Notes: generated by a model not told the origin, from the letters alone. Positions 52,388-61,316 are shown, counted from the first letter of the stretch. The stretch is DNA of 64,000 bases from Flavobacteriales bacterium (GCA_015075325.1 JABTUP010000006.1:1-64000); one strand, 5' to 3'. A program made the numbers and translations.

Positions 52388-52495
52388 AAACTATTTAATG
52401 GTAATTTAGAGTGCCGATTAATGAACTACCAAATGTATGATGGAAGTAAAAAGATGGAAGACCGAAGTCAGATGTCGGAGGAAACTACAAACTAG
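52388..52495 (+). pseudogene. Detached 3' end of the THUMP methyltransferase gene
   Basis: In the frame restored by removing the IS, this reads KLFNGNLECRLMNYQMYDGSKK, the usual last strand of RlmL-like enzymes, then a tail MEDRSQMSEETTN up to TAG 52493-52495. The tail is encoded by a GGAAGACCGAAGT dispersed repeat, so it is not part of the ancestral protein. It has no start codon of its own. Confidence 0.85.
52456..52468 (+). repeat. Dispersed GGAAGACCGAAGT scrap, second copy
   Basis: Identical 13-base word to 32191-32203. Here it lies in frame at the former 3' end of the methyltransferase gene and would have supplied its last dozen residues. Confidence 0.5.
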
Positions 52496-52507
52496 AAAAA
52501 GAAACTA

Positions 52508-53479
52508 ATGAAAAGAATTGGAGTTTTTACATCAGGTGGCGATTCGCCAGGAATGAATGCCGCAGTTAGAGCTGTAGTTCGAACTTGTATGCACCAAAAT
52601 ATTGTTCCATTTGGCATTTATGAAGGCTATAAAGGGTTAATTGAAGGCAACATTAAACAACTTTCGAGCAGAGATGTAAGCAATATTATTCAGCGAGGAG
52701 GAACCTTTTTAAGAAGTGCACGATGTAAAGAGTTTTTTGCAAAAGAAGGACGACAAAAAGCATTTGACAACATTAAAAAATACAACCTTGATGGTATTGT
52801 TGCTATTGGTGGCGATGGCACTTTTACAGGAGCTAAAATATTTAACGAAGAACATCAAATTCCATTTGTTGGGATACCAGGAACCATAGATAACGACTTG
52901 TATGGAACAGATTATTGTATTGGTTACGATACAGCTTTAAATACTGTAATTGATGCAGTAGATAAAATTCGCGATACGGCAAGCTCTCACAATCGATTGT
53001 TTATTGTGGAAGTAATGGGACGAGATGCAGGTTTTATAGCTCTAAGAAGCGGAATTGGAGTTGGTGCTGAGGCAATATTAATTCCTGAAACACCAACCTA
53101 CATTGATAAATTAATTGAAAAACTAAAAGATCAATCGACTGTTGAAAAACAAAGCATGATAATAATAGTTGCTGAAGGTGACGAAAGTGGTGGAGCATAT
53201 AAAGTAGCAGAACAGGTAAAAGCAAAATGTCCTGAATTTGATACCAGAGTTACGGTTTTAGGACACATACAACGAGGCGGAAGCCCTTCGGCATTGGATA
53301 GAGTTTTAGCCAGTCGTTTAGGAAATGCAGCCGTAAAAGCTTTAATTGATGGAAAAACAAATGTAATGGTTGGTGTTTTACATCGCGACATTAGCTATAT
53401 TCCTTTTGATAAGGCTATAAAACACCATCAGCAAATAAACCTCGATTTATTAAATCTTGCAGAAGTACTTTCTTGCTAA
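52508..53479 (+). CDS. pfkA: ATP-dependent 6-phosphofructokinase
   Basis: A 323-residue glycolytic enzyme, phosphorylating fructose 6-phosphate. It shows GVFTSGGDSPGMNAAVRAVV, the ATP-binding AIGGDGTFTGA, the catalytic GIPGTIDNDLYGTDY and MGRDAGFIAL, with EAILIPETP and LGHIQRGGSPSA closing the fold. The length fits bacterial PfkA. The Gly in GGDGT (not Asp) argues for ATP, not pyrophosphate. It lies 12 bases after the broken methyltransferase remnant and converges with the TPR protein. Confidence 0.96.
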   Translation: MKRIGVFTSGGDSPGMNAAVRAVVRTCMHQNIVPFGIYEGYKGLIEGNIKQLSSRDVSNIIQRGGTFLRSARCKEFFAKEGRQKAFDNIKKYNLDGIVAIGGDGTFTGAKIFNEEHQIPFVGIPGTIDNDLYGTDYCIGYDTALNTVIDAVDKIRDTASSHNRLFIVEVMGRDAGFIALRSGIGVGAEAILIPETPTYIDKLIEKLKDQSTVEKQSMIIIVAEGDESGGAYKVAEQVKAKCPEFDTRVTVLGHIQRGGSPSALDRVLASRLGNAAVKALIDGKTNVMVGVLHRDISYIPFDKAIKHHQQINLDLLNLAEVLSC

Positions 53480-53481
53480 AA

Positions 53482-54897
53482 TTAGCTTCTTAATCTTTTA
53501 AGGTTACGTTCAATATAGTTTTGCGAAGTAAGTAAAGCATCCTGTATACGTTTAGCATATCGAATACTGTCTAAAATTTCTTTTTGCTTCTCCTCCACTA
53601 TTTCTTTTTGTTTTTCAATAATGGTTTTTTGGCGTTTTATTAATACAAATCGATTAATTAATATGATAACAAATAGTAATATTATAATAATTCCGCCTAT
53701 TACAATGTTTCTAATTTTTCTAATCCTATCCATTTCAACTTCTTGCAACTGATTGTCTTTTTGCAACAACAAAATTTCTTGCTCTTTCTTCTCCGACTCA
53801 TATTTAGCTGACATTTCTGCTACTTGTTTTGATGATGTTTCTGAGTAAAGAGTATCTACAAGAAAAACATACTTATTTTGATACTCATAAGCTTTTTGAT
53901 AATTACCTTTTTGGGCATAAGATTGTGAAATTAATCGATACAATGTTTTTGAATTTTCTTTTGTTCCCATCTCATTAGAAATTGACAATGCATCTAAGCC
54001 AAATTGCAAAGCTATATCTGGTTTATTTTTTTTAAGATAAACAGCTGTCAAACTCGATTTTGTGCTCATAATACCTTTTTTATCTTGTAGTCGGTATCGA
54101 ATTTCTAGCGATTTCTGAAAAAAGTGTAACGAGGAATCTAACACATTTTTTGCTTCATAAATTGAAGCCATATTATTTAATACAACTCCAACTGAATTGA
54201 GATTATTTAATTTTTCAAATATTGGATATGCTTCTTTATAATAATTTAATGCCTTATTTAATTCATTTTGTTTACGATATAAATTAGCGTAATTAACCAA
54301 TGTTGTTGCGTACAACTGTGGGTTATTTAATTCTTCTGCTATTGCAAATGCCTTGTTATTAAATTTAATTGCTTGATCAAGATGATTCATGTTAATCAAA
54401 ATCAAACAAATGTTTCCGTTTACTGTTGCAATTGCATATTTATCTGACCCAATTTTTTCATAGAGTTTTAGAACCTGAAGATTTAGCTCTAATGCTTTCG
54501 AATAATTAGCTCTTAACTCCTCAATTACAGCCATTTTTGAAAATACAGCAGCCGTACCTATGGTGTCTTTTAATAAAGTTCGAATATTTACAGCTTGACC
54601 ATAATAATCTAAGGCTTCATCGTAACTTCCTATTCTTAAATAAAGTGTTCCTAAATCATTACAAGATTGTGCTAAAAGCGAGTCGTTTTTCAGTTCTTTT
54701 GAAATTTTTACTGCTTCTTTTCCATAACGCTCTGCTTTATTTGGCTCCGAAGTTCCTAAATACCAACACAAATCGTTTAGCAAAACAACTTTTTCTTGTC
54801 CTTTTTTGGTTTTTACAAGATTTTCTAACGAATCGGTATTAACCTGTGCTAAACTTAATTTTGAAGCAACAAGAAAAAAAATGAGAATATTTTTCAT
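53482..54897 (-). CDS. TPR membrane protein ending in a coiled coil, without the usual output domain
   Basis: A 471-residue protein: signal peptide (to about residue 17), about seven to eight TPR repeats (about 50-350, for example EALDYYGQAVNI, KALNYYKEAYPIFEKL), a coiled coil, one membrane helix (IVIGGIIIILLFVIILINRF) and a cytoplasmic coiled coil ending EILDSIRYAKRIQDALLTSQ. In relatives this last motif leads into a SpoIIE-type phosphatase or another output domain; here only 13 more residues follow. The stop lies three bases from the pfkA stop. It may act with a separate effector. Confidence 0.82.
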   Translation of the reverse strand: MKNILIFFLVASKLSLAQVNTDSLENLVKTKKGQEKVVLLNDLCWYLGTSEPNKAERYGKEAVKISKELKNDSLLAQSCNDLGTLYLRIGSYDEALDYYGQAVNIRTLLKDTIGTAAVFSKMAVIEELRANYSKALELNLQVLKLYEKIGSDKYAIATVNGNICLILINMNHLDQAIKFNNKAFAIAEELNNPQLYATTLVNYANLYRKQNELNKALNYYKEAYPIFEKLNNLNSVGVVLNNMASIYEAKNVLDSSLHFFQKSLEIRYRLQDKKGIMSTKSSLTAVYLKKNKPDIALQFGLDALSISNEMGTKENSKTLYRLISQSYAQKGNYQKAYEYQNKYVFLVDTLYSETSSKQVAEMSAKYESEKKEQEILLLQKDNQLQEVEMDRIRKIRNIVIGGIIIILLFVIILINRFVLIKRQKTIIEKQKEIVEEKQKEILDSIRYAKRIQDALLTSQNYIERNLKRLRS

Positions 54898-54913
54898 TAA
54901 ACGAATTCAGCCA

Positions 54914-57334
54914 TTAATAAATCTGTGGATAATCAACAGGATTTACTTCGTGCATCATTTGGTATGCCGCATCAAAAATATCTTCAATACTCGGTTTACT
55001 GAAATAATCGCCATCGGTTCCATAAGCTGGTCGATGAGCTTTTGCAGTTAATGTAACTGGTTCCGAATCCAAATGGAAAAATCCTTTTTGTTCCTCTATG
55101 ATCTGTTGTAAAATAAAAGCACTTGCACCACCAGGTACATCTTCATCAACAACCAACAAACGGTTGGTACGTTTTAACGATTCTACAATGGAATGATTGA
55201 TATCAAATGGCAATAAAGTTCTCAAGTCAATTAACTCAGCAGAAATTCCTACTTCATTCAATTGTTGAACTGCTTGAACAGCCAAATTGGTTGTTGAGCC
55301 ATAAGAAACAATGGTTATATCTGTTCCTTTAGTTAAAACCTCTGGAATCCCTAATGGTGTTGTAAACTCACCTAAATTTGACGGAATACGTTCTTTTGTT
55401 CGGTAACCATTTAATGGTTCAATTATAATTGCTGGGTCATCGCCTTTTAACAACGTGTTATAAAAACCTGCTGCATCGGTTAAATTACGCGGAACGCACA
55501 CATGTATCCCTCTTAAAGAATTGATAATCATACCCATTGGCGAACCCGAATGCCAAATACCTTCTAAACGGTGACCTCTAGTTCTTACAATTACGGGTGC
55601 TTTTTGTCCTCCTTTTGTTCTATATTGTAATGTTGCTAAATCATCACTCATTACTTGGATGGCATACAACAAATAATCTAAATATTGAATTTCGGCAATC
55701 GGACGTAATCCTCTCAAAGCCAATCCTATTCCTTGTCCTAAAATGGTGTTTTCTCTAATACCTGTATCCGAAACTCTAATTTCACCATATTTGTCTTGTA
55801 ATCCTTCTAATCCTTGATTTACACCGCCAATTTTACCTGAATCTTCACCAAATATCAATACTTCAGGATAAGTTGATAAAATTTTATCAAAATTTTCGCG
55901 TAACACTACTCTACCGTCTTCTAATTTATCTGATAAAACTGCCTTAACTTCTGTTACATTCATTGGTGAGGTTTTAAACTCCGAGTGTAAAGTTGAACTG
56001 TATCTATCGAAATTTAGCTCTGCTGCTTTTTTTAACCAAACCGACAACGCATTTTTGGAAGACAACTGTTCATTTCTGGCTATTCTTAATGTTTTTTTAG
56101 CGGCAGAAATAATATCTTTTCTAATAGGTTCAGTGTTCGATTTTAATGCATCAATCAATGGTTTAATAAATGCCGAGTTTGAACTTTCTGATGCAATTTG
56201 CTCCATAAGTTCCACTGCCTCATTTCGTTCAGCTTTTATTGGATTTAAATAAGCTTCCCAAGCTGCTTTTTTAGCATCGTTAACTTCTTTTTTGCCTGAT
56301 TTTTCAAGTTCTTCAATTTCGCTTTCGGTTGCGATGTTGTTAGCCAAAATCCATTCTTTAAACTTTTTCACACAACAGTATTCTGCTTCCCACTCCAATC
56401 GTTCTTTGCTTTTGTAACGCTCGTGCGAACCAGATGTTGAATGTCCTTGTGGTTGTGTTACTTCTTCTACATGCACCAATACGGGGCAATGTTCTTCTCG
56501 AGCAATTTTTACCGCTTTTTCATACGTTTCAATTAACGATGGGTAATCCCATGCTTTTACTGTAAAAATTTCATACCCGTTGTTTTTACCTTTATCGCGT
56601 TGAAAGCCTTTTAATACTTCCGAAATACTTTCTTTAGTTGTTTGGTATTTTTTTGGTACTGAAATTCCTTGACCATCATCCCAAACCGACATAACTACAG
56701 GAACTTGTAATACACCAATAGCATTTATGGCTTCCCAAAACTGACCTTCGCTAGTACTTGCATCACCAATGGTTCCAAAAGCTACTTCGTTGCCTCCGTT
56801 AGAAAATTTAGTAAATCCTGATAGATTTTTATTGTTTCGATAAACTTTTGAAGCTTGTGCTAAACCCAGTAATCTAGCCATTTGACCAGCTGTTGGCGAT
56901 ATATCTGATGATGAATTTTTTTGTTTTGTTAAATCTTTCCACGTTCCATCTTCATTTAAACTACGTGTTCCGAAATGTCCGTTCATTGAACGTCCTGCCG
57001 AACATGGTTCTGCTTGAACATCGGTGTGGGCATAAAGTTGTGCAAAAAATTGTTGAATGGTAAGCTGACCAATAGCCATCATTAAGGTTTGGTCGCGGTA
57101 ATATCCCGAACGAAAATCTCCATCTCTAAATTGTTTAGCTAAAGCCAATTGTGGTAACTCTTTACCATCGCCAAATATGCCAAACTTAGCTTTTCCAGTC
57201 AAAACTTCCTTTCTGCCTAAATAAGAAGTTTCTCTACTCATAAATACGAGTTGATAATCCTCTAAAATGGTTTGTTTAAATTTTTCTTTAGATATCGCTG
57301 TATCTGTTGATTTTGTAGCAGTAGTATTACTCAT
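54914..57334 (-). CDS. Fused E1 alpha-beta subunit of a 2-oxoacid (branched-chain-type) dehydrogenase
   Basis: An 806-residue thiamine diphosphate enzyme. The alpha half carries GDASTSEGQFWEAIN (cofactor and metal loop) and the regulatory-loop QPQGHSTSGSHERY. The beta half starts near residue 450 (VLIFGEDSGKIGGVNQGLEG, QYLDYLLYAIQVMSDDLATL, LLVVDEDVPGGASAFILQQI). The fused form is common in Bacteroidota and decarboxylates branched-chain 2-oxoacids to feed a lipoyl E2. E2 and E3 genes are not adjacent. A 23-base hairpin (57373-57395) stands before the gene. Confidence 0.93.
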   Translation of the reverse strand: MSNTTATKSTDTAISKEKFKQTILEDYQLVFMSRETSYLGRKEVLTGKAKFGIFGDGKELPQLALAKQFRDGDFRSGYYRDQTLMMAIGQLTIQQFFAQLYAHTDVQAEPCSAGRSMNGHFGTRSLNEDGTWKDLTKQKNSSSDISPTAGQMARLLGLAQASKVYRNNKNLSGFTKFSNGGNEVAFGTIGDASTSEGQFWEAINAIGVLQVPVVMSVWDDGQGISVPKKYQTTKESISEVLKGFQRDKGKNNGYEIFTVKAWDYPSLIETYEKAVKIAREEHCPVLVHVEEVTQPQGHSTSGSHERYKSKERLEWEAEYCCVKKFKEWILANNIATESEIEELEKSGKKEVNDAKKAAWEAYLNPIKAERNEAVELMEQIASESSNSAFIKPLIDALKSNTEPIRKDIISAAKKTLRIARNEQLSSKNALSVWLKKAAELNFDRYSSTLHSEFKTSPMNVTEVKAVLSDKLEDGRVVLRENFDKILSTYPEVLIFGEDSGKIGGVNQGLEGLQDKYGEIRVSDTGIRENTILGQGIGLALRGLRPIAEIQYLDYLLYAIQVMSDDLATLQYRTKGGQKAPVIVRTRGHRLEGIWHSGSPMGMIINSLRGIHVCVPRNLTDAAGFYNTLLKGDDPAIIIEPLNGYRTKERIPSNLGEFTTPLGIPEVLTKGTDITIVSYGSTTNLAVQAVQQLNEVGISAELIDLRTLLPFDINHSIVESLKRTNRLLVVDEDVPGGASAFILQQIIEEQKGFFHLDSEPVTLTAKAHRPAYGTDGDYFSKPSIEDIFDAAYQMMHEVNPVDYPQIY

Positions 57335-57372
57335 TCCCTTCTATTAATTATTTACAATTTTTTCTTCGAAAA

Positions 57373-57395
57373 GATTTTTTGTTTTGCAAAAAATC
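57373..57395. promoter_or_regulatory. AT-rich hairpin upstream of the E1 gene
   Basis: gattttttg and caaaaaatc form a perfect nine-base-pair stem around ttttg. It lies about 40 bases before the E1 start on the minus strand and after the DUF6913-type gene's promoter side. The low GC content makes a strong terminator unlikely; it might be an operator or a weak attenuator. Confidence 0.35.
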
Positions 57396-57492
57396 AAAGC
57401 AACGCGAAATTAATAATTTAAACTAATAGTAAAAAATGAAACTACTGTATTTCTTAAATCAAATAGAAAACTTTAGAACCGATTTAAATAAA

Positions 57493-58038
57493 CTACAACT
57501 TAATCATAGTAAGATAATGCTTGATTTGTGAAATCAAAAATTTTGTGCTTTGATTTTCTCCAATGTTTATGGTTAATTCATAATTATTATCGCGGTAAGC
57601 ACCTGTTGATCCAACTTTAAATGTAGCTTTAGAAAGTGTGGCAATGTATTCCAACGGAAAATCGTTTTGGATATTTAAATCTATAAGCAAACTGAATGGT
57701 TTTTCTATAAAATTGCTAACATCAACACTTTTGGGAATAAAGGTTTTAGTAAGTTGTTTGTTATCAAAATAAGCATAGCTAATGTGCGGTTTAAAAACAT
57801 CCGACGAATCTTTTAAATCAACATAACCCAGAGCCAACACTTCTTTTTTTAATTGCTTTAAATCTATTACTAAATTTTTAACCAATTCACATTCTTCGCG
57901 TTGGGTTGCATTATATATTATTCCAATAGTTGTTGCTGTTTCTAAATTACACGCAATGGTTTGGCGGTTTAGTTTTTTTTTCTCCTTATTAAGAGTGTAT
58001 CTACCTACTTTTAATTGTATTTTTTTTACCGGACTCAA
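57493..58038 (-). CDS. DUF6913-like protein
   Basis: A 181-residue protein without signal peptide. The core TTIGIIYNATQREECELVKN and KQLKKEVLALGYVDLKDSSD, with NDFPLEYIATLSKATFKVGS toward the end, resembles the Bacteroidota family DUF6913. It looks like a cytosolic alpha/beta protein of unknown function. It starts one base after the stop of the DUF721 gene, so it is the third gene of the recF operon. The family name is from memory of the pattern, not a search. Confidence 0.7.
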   Translation of the reverse strand: MSPVKKIQLKVGRYTLNKEKKKLNRQTIACNLETATTIGIIYNATQREECELVKNLVIDLKQLKKEVLALGYVDLKDSSDVFKPHISYAYFDNKQLTKTFIPKSVDVSNFIEKPFSLLIDLNIQNDFPLEYIATLSKATFKVGSTGAYRDNNYELTINIGENQSTKFLISQIKHYLTMIKL

Positions 58039-58039
58039 G

Positions 58040-58321
58040 TTATTTTATATCTAATTGTTCTACAATTCTACGTCCCAATTTTTGGTTTAATCGGGTAATT
58101 ATTTCTTCACGTTTGTAACTTAGTTCTTGTTTTAATGCCGCCGAATCGAGCTTTACATACAATACTTTGTTTTTAAAATTAATGCTTTTAGTGTGTTTGC
58201 AGTATAATTTTCCGACCAACTCTTCATAAGCAGCAATTAAATCCATTTCGTCCAATTGGTCTTGGTAACCATAAGCACGTAGTAATTTATCAATTAAAGG
58301 TTTTAAAGGTTGGTCAGACAT
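58040..58321 (-). CDS. DUF721 (DciA-like) protein
   Basis: A 93-residue basic protein of the DUF721/DciA family. Marks are the central WEELVG-type segment, here AYEELVGKLYCKHTKSINFKN, and VLYVKLDSAALKQELSYKREEI, ending in RIVEQLDIK. DciA-like proteins help load the replicative helicase in many bacteria; in Bacteroidota the gene is usually near recF, as here. It overlaps the recF end by eight bases. Confidence 0.87.
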   Translation of the reverse strand: MSDQPLKPLIDKLLRAYGYQDQLDEMDLIAAYEELVGKLYCKHTKSINFKNKVLYVKLDSAALKQELSYKREEIITRLNQKLGRRIVEQLDIK

Positions 58322-59417
58322 CTGTTGCTTCTCCGTTTTTAATTTTATAGGCTCTAAAATTAATGTTTTCTTGAGTTAAAATTGTTGGTATTCGTGTTAA
58401 ACTGGTATCAGTTATGAATATTTGCCCAAAATTGCCATTTCCTACAATGGTTAGCAATTGTTTCATTCTGGTTTCGTCGAGTTTATCGAAAATATCGTCG
58501 AGCAAAAAAATTACTTTTTTGTTACTAATTTGAGTTATCAATTCTGCTTGAGCCAATTTTAAAGCCAACAAATAGGTTTTTTGTTGCCCTTGTGAGCCAA
58601 ATTTTTTAAGCGGCAAATCGCCAATTAAAAACTCTAAATCGTCCTTATGTATTCCAAAATTGCTATAATGGTTGGTTTTGTCTTTATCTAAATTATTAAC
58701 GAGCAATTCGTGAAAGTTAACATCAGCGAGTTGCGAAACATAGTTTAACGAAACCTCTTCAAAGTTTTTACTTAACGTGGTGTAGTATTTTTGGAAAATG
58801 GGGGTAAATTCCTCAACAAACTTTTTTCGTGATTCAAATAATTGGCTTCCATATTTTACCAACTGCTCATCCCAAATTTCGAGCGACTCTGCATCAAAGT
58901 TTCGGTTTAACCAAAACGATTTTAACAATAAATTTCGATGATTTAAAGCTTTGTTGTACGCCAATAAGTTGCTCAAATAAGTTTTATCGTACTGCGACAC
59001 AATACCGTCAATAAATTTTCTTCTGCCTTCACTCCCTTCAATAATCAACAATACATCCATGGGTGAAATCATAACTAATGGAATTTTTCCAATATGATCT
59101 GCCAATCGTTCGTAGCTTTTTTTATTGTATTTCACTACCTTTTTTTGTCCGCGTTTTAGCCCGCAATACACTTTTTCTTCTTTATTTCCTTGCTGATAAA
59201 ATCCTTCTAACACAAAAAAAGGATCGTCGTGTTTAATATTTTGACTATCAATAGGGTTAAAATAACTTTTACAAAACGATAAATAATAAATGGCATCAAG
59301 CAAATTGGTCTTTCCTTCGCCATTATTTCCTAAAAAGCAGTTTACATCATCCGATAAATCGATGTTAAGCTCACTACAATTTTTAAAATTAAGTACCGAA
59401 AGTTTTTTAAGTAGCAT
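58314..59417 (-). CDS. recF: DNA replication and repair protein RecF
   Basis: A 367-residue ABC-type ATPase that loads RecA at gaps with RecO and RecR. Walker A is FLGNNGEGKTNLLDAIYYLSF (Gly-rich loop with Lys-Thr), the signature region is FGSQGQQKTYLLALKLAQAE and Walker B is VIFLLDDIFDKLDETR. Start and length are normal. It heads a three-gene operon with DUF721 and DUF6913. TACATTTG lies on the minus strand four bases before the ATG (59422-59429), so the leader is very short. Confidence 0.96.
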   Translation of the reverse strand: MLLKKLSVLNFKNCSELNIDLSDDVNCFLGNNGEGKTNLLDAIYYLSFCKSYFNPIDSQNIKHDDPFFVLEGFYQQGNKEEKVYCGLKRGQKKVVKYNKKSYERLADHIGKIPLVMISPMDVLLIIEGSEGRRKFIDGIVSQYDKTYLSNLLAYNKALNHRNLLLKSFWLNRNFDAESLEIWDEQLVKYGSQLFESRKKFVEEFTPIFQKYYTTLSKNFEEVSLNYVSQLADVNFHELLVNNLDKDKTNHYSNFGIHKDDLEFLIGDLPLKKFGSQGQQKTYLLALKLAQAELITQISNKKVIFLLDDIFDKLDETRMKQLLTIVGNGNFGQIFITDTSLTRIPTILTQENINFRAYKIKNGEATDV

Positions 59418-59421
59418 ACTA

Positions 59422-59429
59422 CAAATGTA
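59422..59429 (-). promoter_or_regulatory. -7 element before recF
   Basis: Minus-strand TACATTTG matches TAnnTTTG four bases before the recF ATG. No TTG is present at 19 bases, so the call is partial. It repeats the pattern of a promoter almost touching the start codon seen for hisH2 and the THUMP methyltransferase. Confidence 0.45.
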
Positions 59430-59480
59430 TTAAGATGAATAGATTTATAAATAAAAATGCTAATCATTTTAAAAAAAAAC

Positions 59481-59488
59481 TATTTTTG
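59481..59488 (+). promoter_or_regulatory. -7 element before the TPR gene
   Basis: TATTTTTG, a full TAnnTTTG match, lies 26 bases before the ATG at 59515. No TTG stands at the expected distance upstream. Confidence 0.5.
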
Positions 59489-59514
59489 CAACCTTATATT
59501 AATTTTAAGAAAAC

Positions 59515-60201
59515 ATGAGCAAAAATAGAGAAGACGAAAATACAGATGTAATTGTAGATGTACAGGGAGTTTATAGCAAAACTGAAGAGTTTATAGAAAA
59601 CAATAAAAAAATGCTTTCTATGATTTTGGGGGGAGCTGTTGTAGTTATTGGTTTATATTTTGCTTACACCCAAATGTATTTAGGACCAAAAGAAATTGAA
59701 GCTCAATCTTCTATTTTTATGGCTGAAAAATATTTCGAAAAAGATTCGTTAGACAAAGCAATTAATGGTGATGGCGTAAACTACGGTTTTATTGATATTA
59801 TTGACGAATACAGCGGAACAAAAACAGCTAATTTGGCTCATTATTACTTAGGAATATCTTACTTAAGAACTGGTGCTTTTGAAGATGCTATTGATCAATT
59901 AAAAGCATTTAGCTCTGATGATATTATGATTAGCTCTATTGCTTTAGGTGCAATTGGCGATGCTTATATGGAATTAAATAATATTGACGACGCGATTTCT
60001 TACTACGAAAAAGCTGCAAAAAATAACGAAAACGAATTAACATCACCTATGTATTTGTTTAAAGCTGGTTTAGCTTACGAAGAAAAAGGCGACTATGCTA
60101 AAGCATTTGATAATTACACTAAAATCAAAAACGACTTTCCTGATTCTAGTGAAGGTAGAACCATTGAAAAATATTTAGCTAGAGCTGAAGCTCTTAAATA
60201 A
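59515..60201 (+). CDS. Membrane-anchored TPR protein (YfgM-like)
   Basis: A 228-residue protein with a short cytoplasmic start, one membrane helix (MLSMILGGAVVVIGLYFAYT, residues about 35-54) and a periplasmic part of about four TPR repeats (LAHYYLGISYLRTGAFEDAI, AIGDAYMELNNIDDAISYYE, YEEKGDYAKAFDNYTKI). The topology matches YfgM, an ancillary protein of the secretion and periplasmic folding machinery. It lies between recF and ribH, a usual Bacteroidota order. Confidence 0.85.
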   Translation: MSKNREDENTDVIVDVQGVYSKTEEFIENNKKMLSMILGGAVVVIGLYFAYTQMYLGPKEIEAQSSIFMAEKYFEKDSLDKAINGDGVNYGFIDIIDEYSGTKTANLAHYYLGISYLRTGAFEDAIDQLKAFSSDDIMISSIALGAIGDAYMELNNIDDAISYYEKAAKNNENELTSPMYLFKAGLAYEEKGDYAKAFDNYTKIKNDFPDSSEGRTIEKYLARAEALK

Positions 60202-60280
60202 ATGATGAGTTTTGTGTGATGTGTGATGAGTTTTTAAATTCGTCATTCTTTCATTCTTAATTCTTAATTCTACATTCAAA
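60202..60280. other. Low-complexity gap before ribH
   Basis: This 79-base gap is composed of near-repeats (gatgagttttgtgtgatgtg; ttcattcttaattcttaatt), which look like slippage products or a decayed interspersed repeat. No promoter was recognised. Confidence 0.4.
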
Positions 60281-60769
60281 ATGGCTACAGCAAACAAAAA
60301 CTTATCTGACTACGACATCAATAGCGTACCCAATGCTAAAAAAATGCGTTTTGCTATTGTTGTTGCCGAATGGAACATTAACATTACTTCCAATCTATTA
60401 AAAGGTGCTTACGACACGTTAATAAAACACGGAGCACAAAAGAAAAACATTACGATTAAATATGTTCCAGGAAGTTTTGAGCTAGCAGTTGCTGCACAAA
60501 CCATTTTAGAAAAAATAGAAGTTGATGCTGTCATTTGCTTAGGTAGTGTAATACAAGGCGACACCAAACACTTCGATTTTGTATGCCAGGCTACCGCTCT
60601 AGGTATTAAAGATGTAGCTTTAATGTACAACACCCCTGTTATTTTTGGTGTTTTAACCGACAACACCTTGCAACAAGCCATTGACCGATCTGGTGGAAAA
60701 CATGGTAATAAAGGCGATGAAGCTGCTATAACAGCTATAAAAATGGCTCACTTCCAAAAAGAATTATAA
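60281..60769 (+). CDS. ribH: 6,7-dimethyl-8-ribityllumazine synthase
   Basis: A 162-residue enzyme for the second-to-last step of riboflavin synthesis. The fold marks are FAIVVAEWNINITSNLLKGA, VPGSFELAVAAQ, AVICLGSVIQGDTKHFDFVC (catalytic His region) and PVIFGVLTDNTLQQAIDRSG. Length is typical. It is a lone rib gene here, probably co-transcribed with the TPR protein or from the gap before it. No FMN riboswitch is visible. Confidence 0.96.
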   Translation: MATANKNLSDYDINSVPNAKKMRFAIVVAEWNINITSNLLKGAYDTLIKHGAQKKNITIKYVPGSFELAVAAQTILEKIEVDAVICLGSVIQGDTKHFDFVCQATALGIKDVALMYNTPVIFGVLTDNTLQQAIDRSGGKHGNKGDEAAITAIKMAHFQKEL

Positions 60770-60867
60770 TATAGTTTTTTTCAGCTAACAAAACCTTACA
60801 AACTCCTTTATTGAGCTGTTAAAACAAATTATTCCTAAAATAATTAAAGTTGTGTTTATATAGGTTG

Positions 60868-60875
60868 TATTTTTG
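60868..60875 (+). promoter_or_regulatory. -7 element before the small RND-associated gene
   Basis: TATTTTTG matches TAnnTTTG. A TTG lies only 15 bases upstream (60850-60852), shorter than the usual 19. The element overlaps the most upstream possible start codon (TTG 60873), which argues for a later start. Confidence 0.45.
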
Positions 60876-60884
60876 TACAGTTGT

Positions 60885-61316
60885 ATGTTAGTACAAAAAG
60901 ACAATAATATAAAAAATTGTATATCAGGATATTTCCCTGTGAAAAGCATCAGATTCATTCTGCTCGCACTTTGGATTTTTTCTTTTTTCAATATTAGCTT
61001 TATAAGCAAGACATCTCTTTTTGAGCAAAATCAAAGCACACTAAACGATTATATTTGTGTGTTTTCGTCTGAAAATATTAATCCTTATTCCAACCTTCCA
61101 TTTGGTCCAAATTCACCCGAAAAACCAGAAGAATTTAACGAAAACGAAAATAAAGTAAATCTTGATGATGACTGGCAAGCAATATTAACTGTTACAACAC
61201 TTTTTAACCCTTCCTTTTTTAAAGTACAAACCCTTCAAAAAGCACTCTCTTTACAAAATCGTAAAACAATTCCATTGTTTATTCTTTTCCACTCTTGGAA
61301 AAGTTTTCTTTTCTAA
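60885..61316 (+). CDS. Small exported protein of unknown function, upstream of the RND genes
   Basis: The frame gives about 143 residues from ATG 60885 (TTG 60873 and GTG 60939 are alternatives; GTG 60939 would put the hydrophobic segment SIRFILLALWIFSFFNISFI at the very N-terminus as a signal peptide). The middle is acidic and Asn/Pro-rich; the end, TIPLFILFHSWKSFLF, matches my memory of small Bacteroidota proteins next to RND or metal efflux operons. I do not know a function. TATTTTTG lies at 60868-60875. Confidence 0.6.
   Translation: MLVQKDNNIKNCISGYFPVKSIRFILLALWIFSFFNISFISKTSLFEQNQSTLNDYICVFSSENINPYSNLPFGPNSPEKPEEFNENENKVNLDDDWQAILTVTTLFNPSFFKVQTLQKALSLQNRKTIPLFILFHSWKSFLF

Noticed and set aside
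54537..55051. Two plus-strand frames opposite the TPR protein and E1 genes
   Set aside because: Both are antisense shadows of well supported genes.
60770..60884. FMN riboswitch linked to ribH
   Set aside because: The sequence is downstream of ribH, and no conserved RFN-element helices were found there or before ribH.
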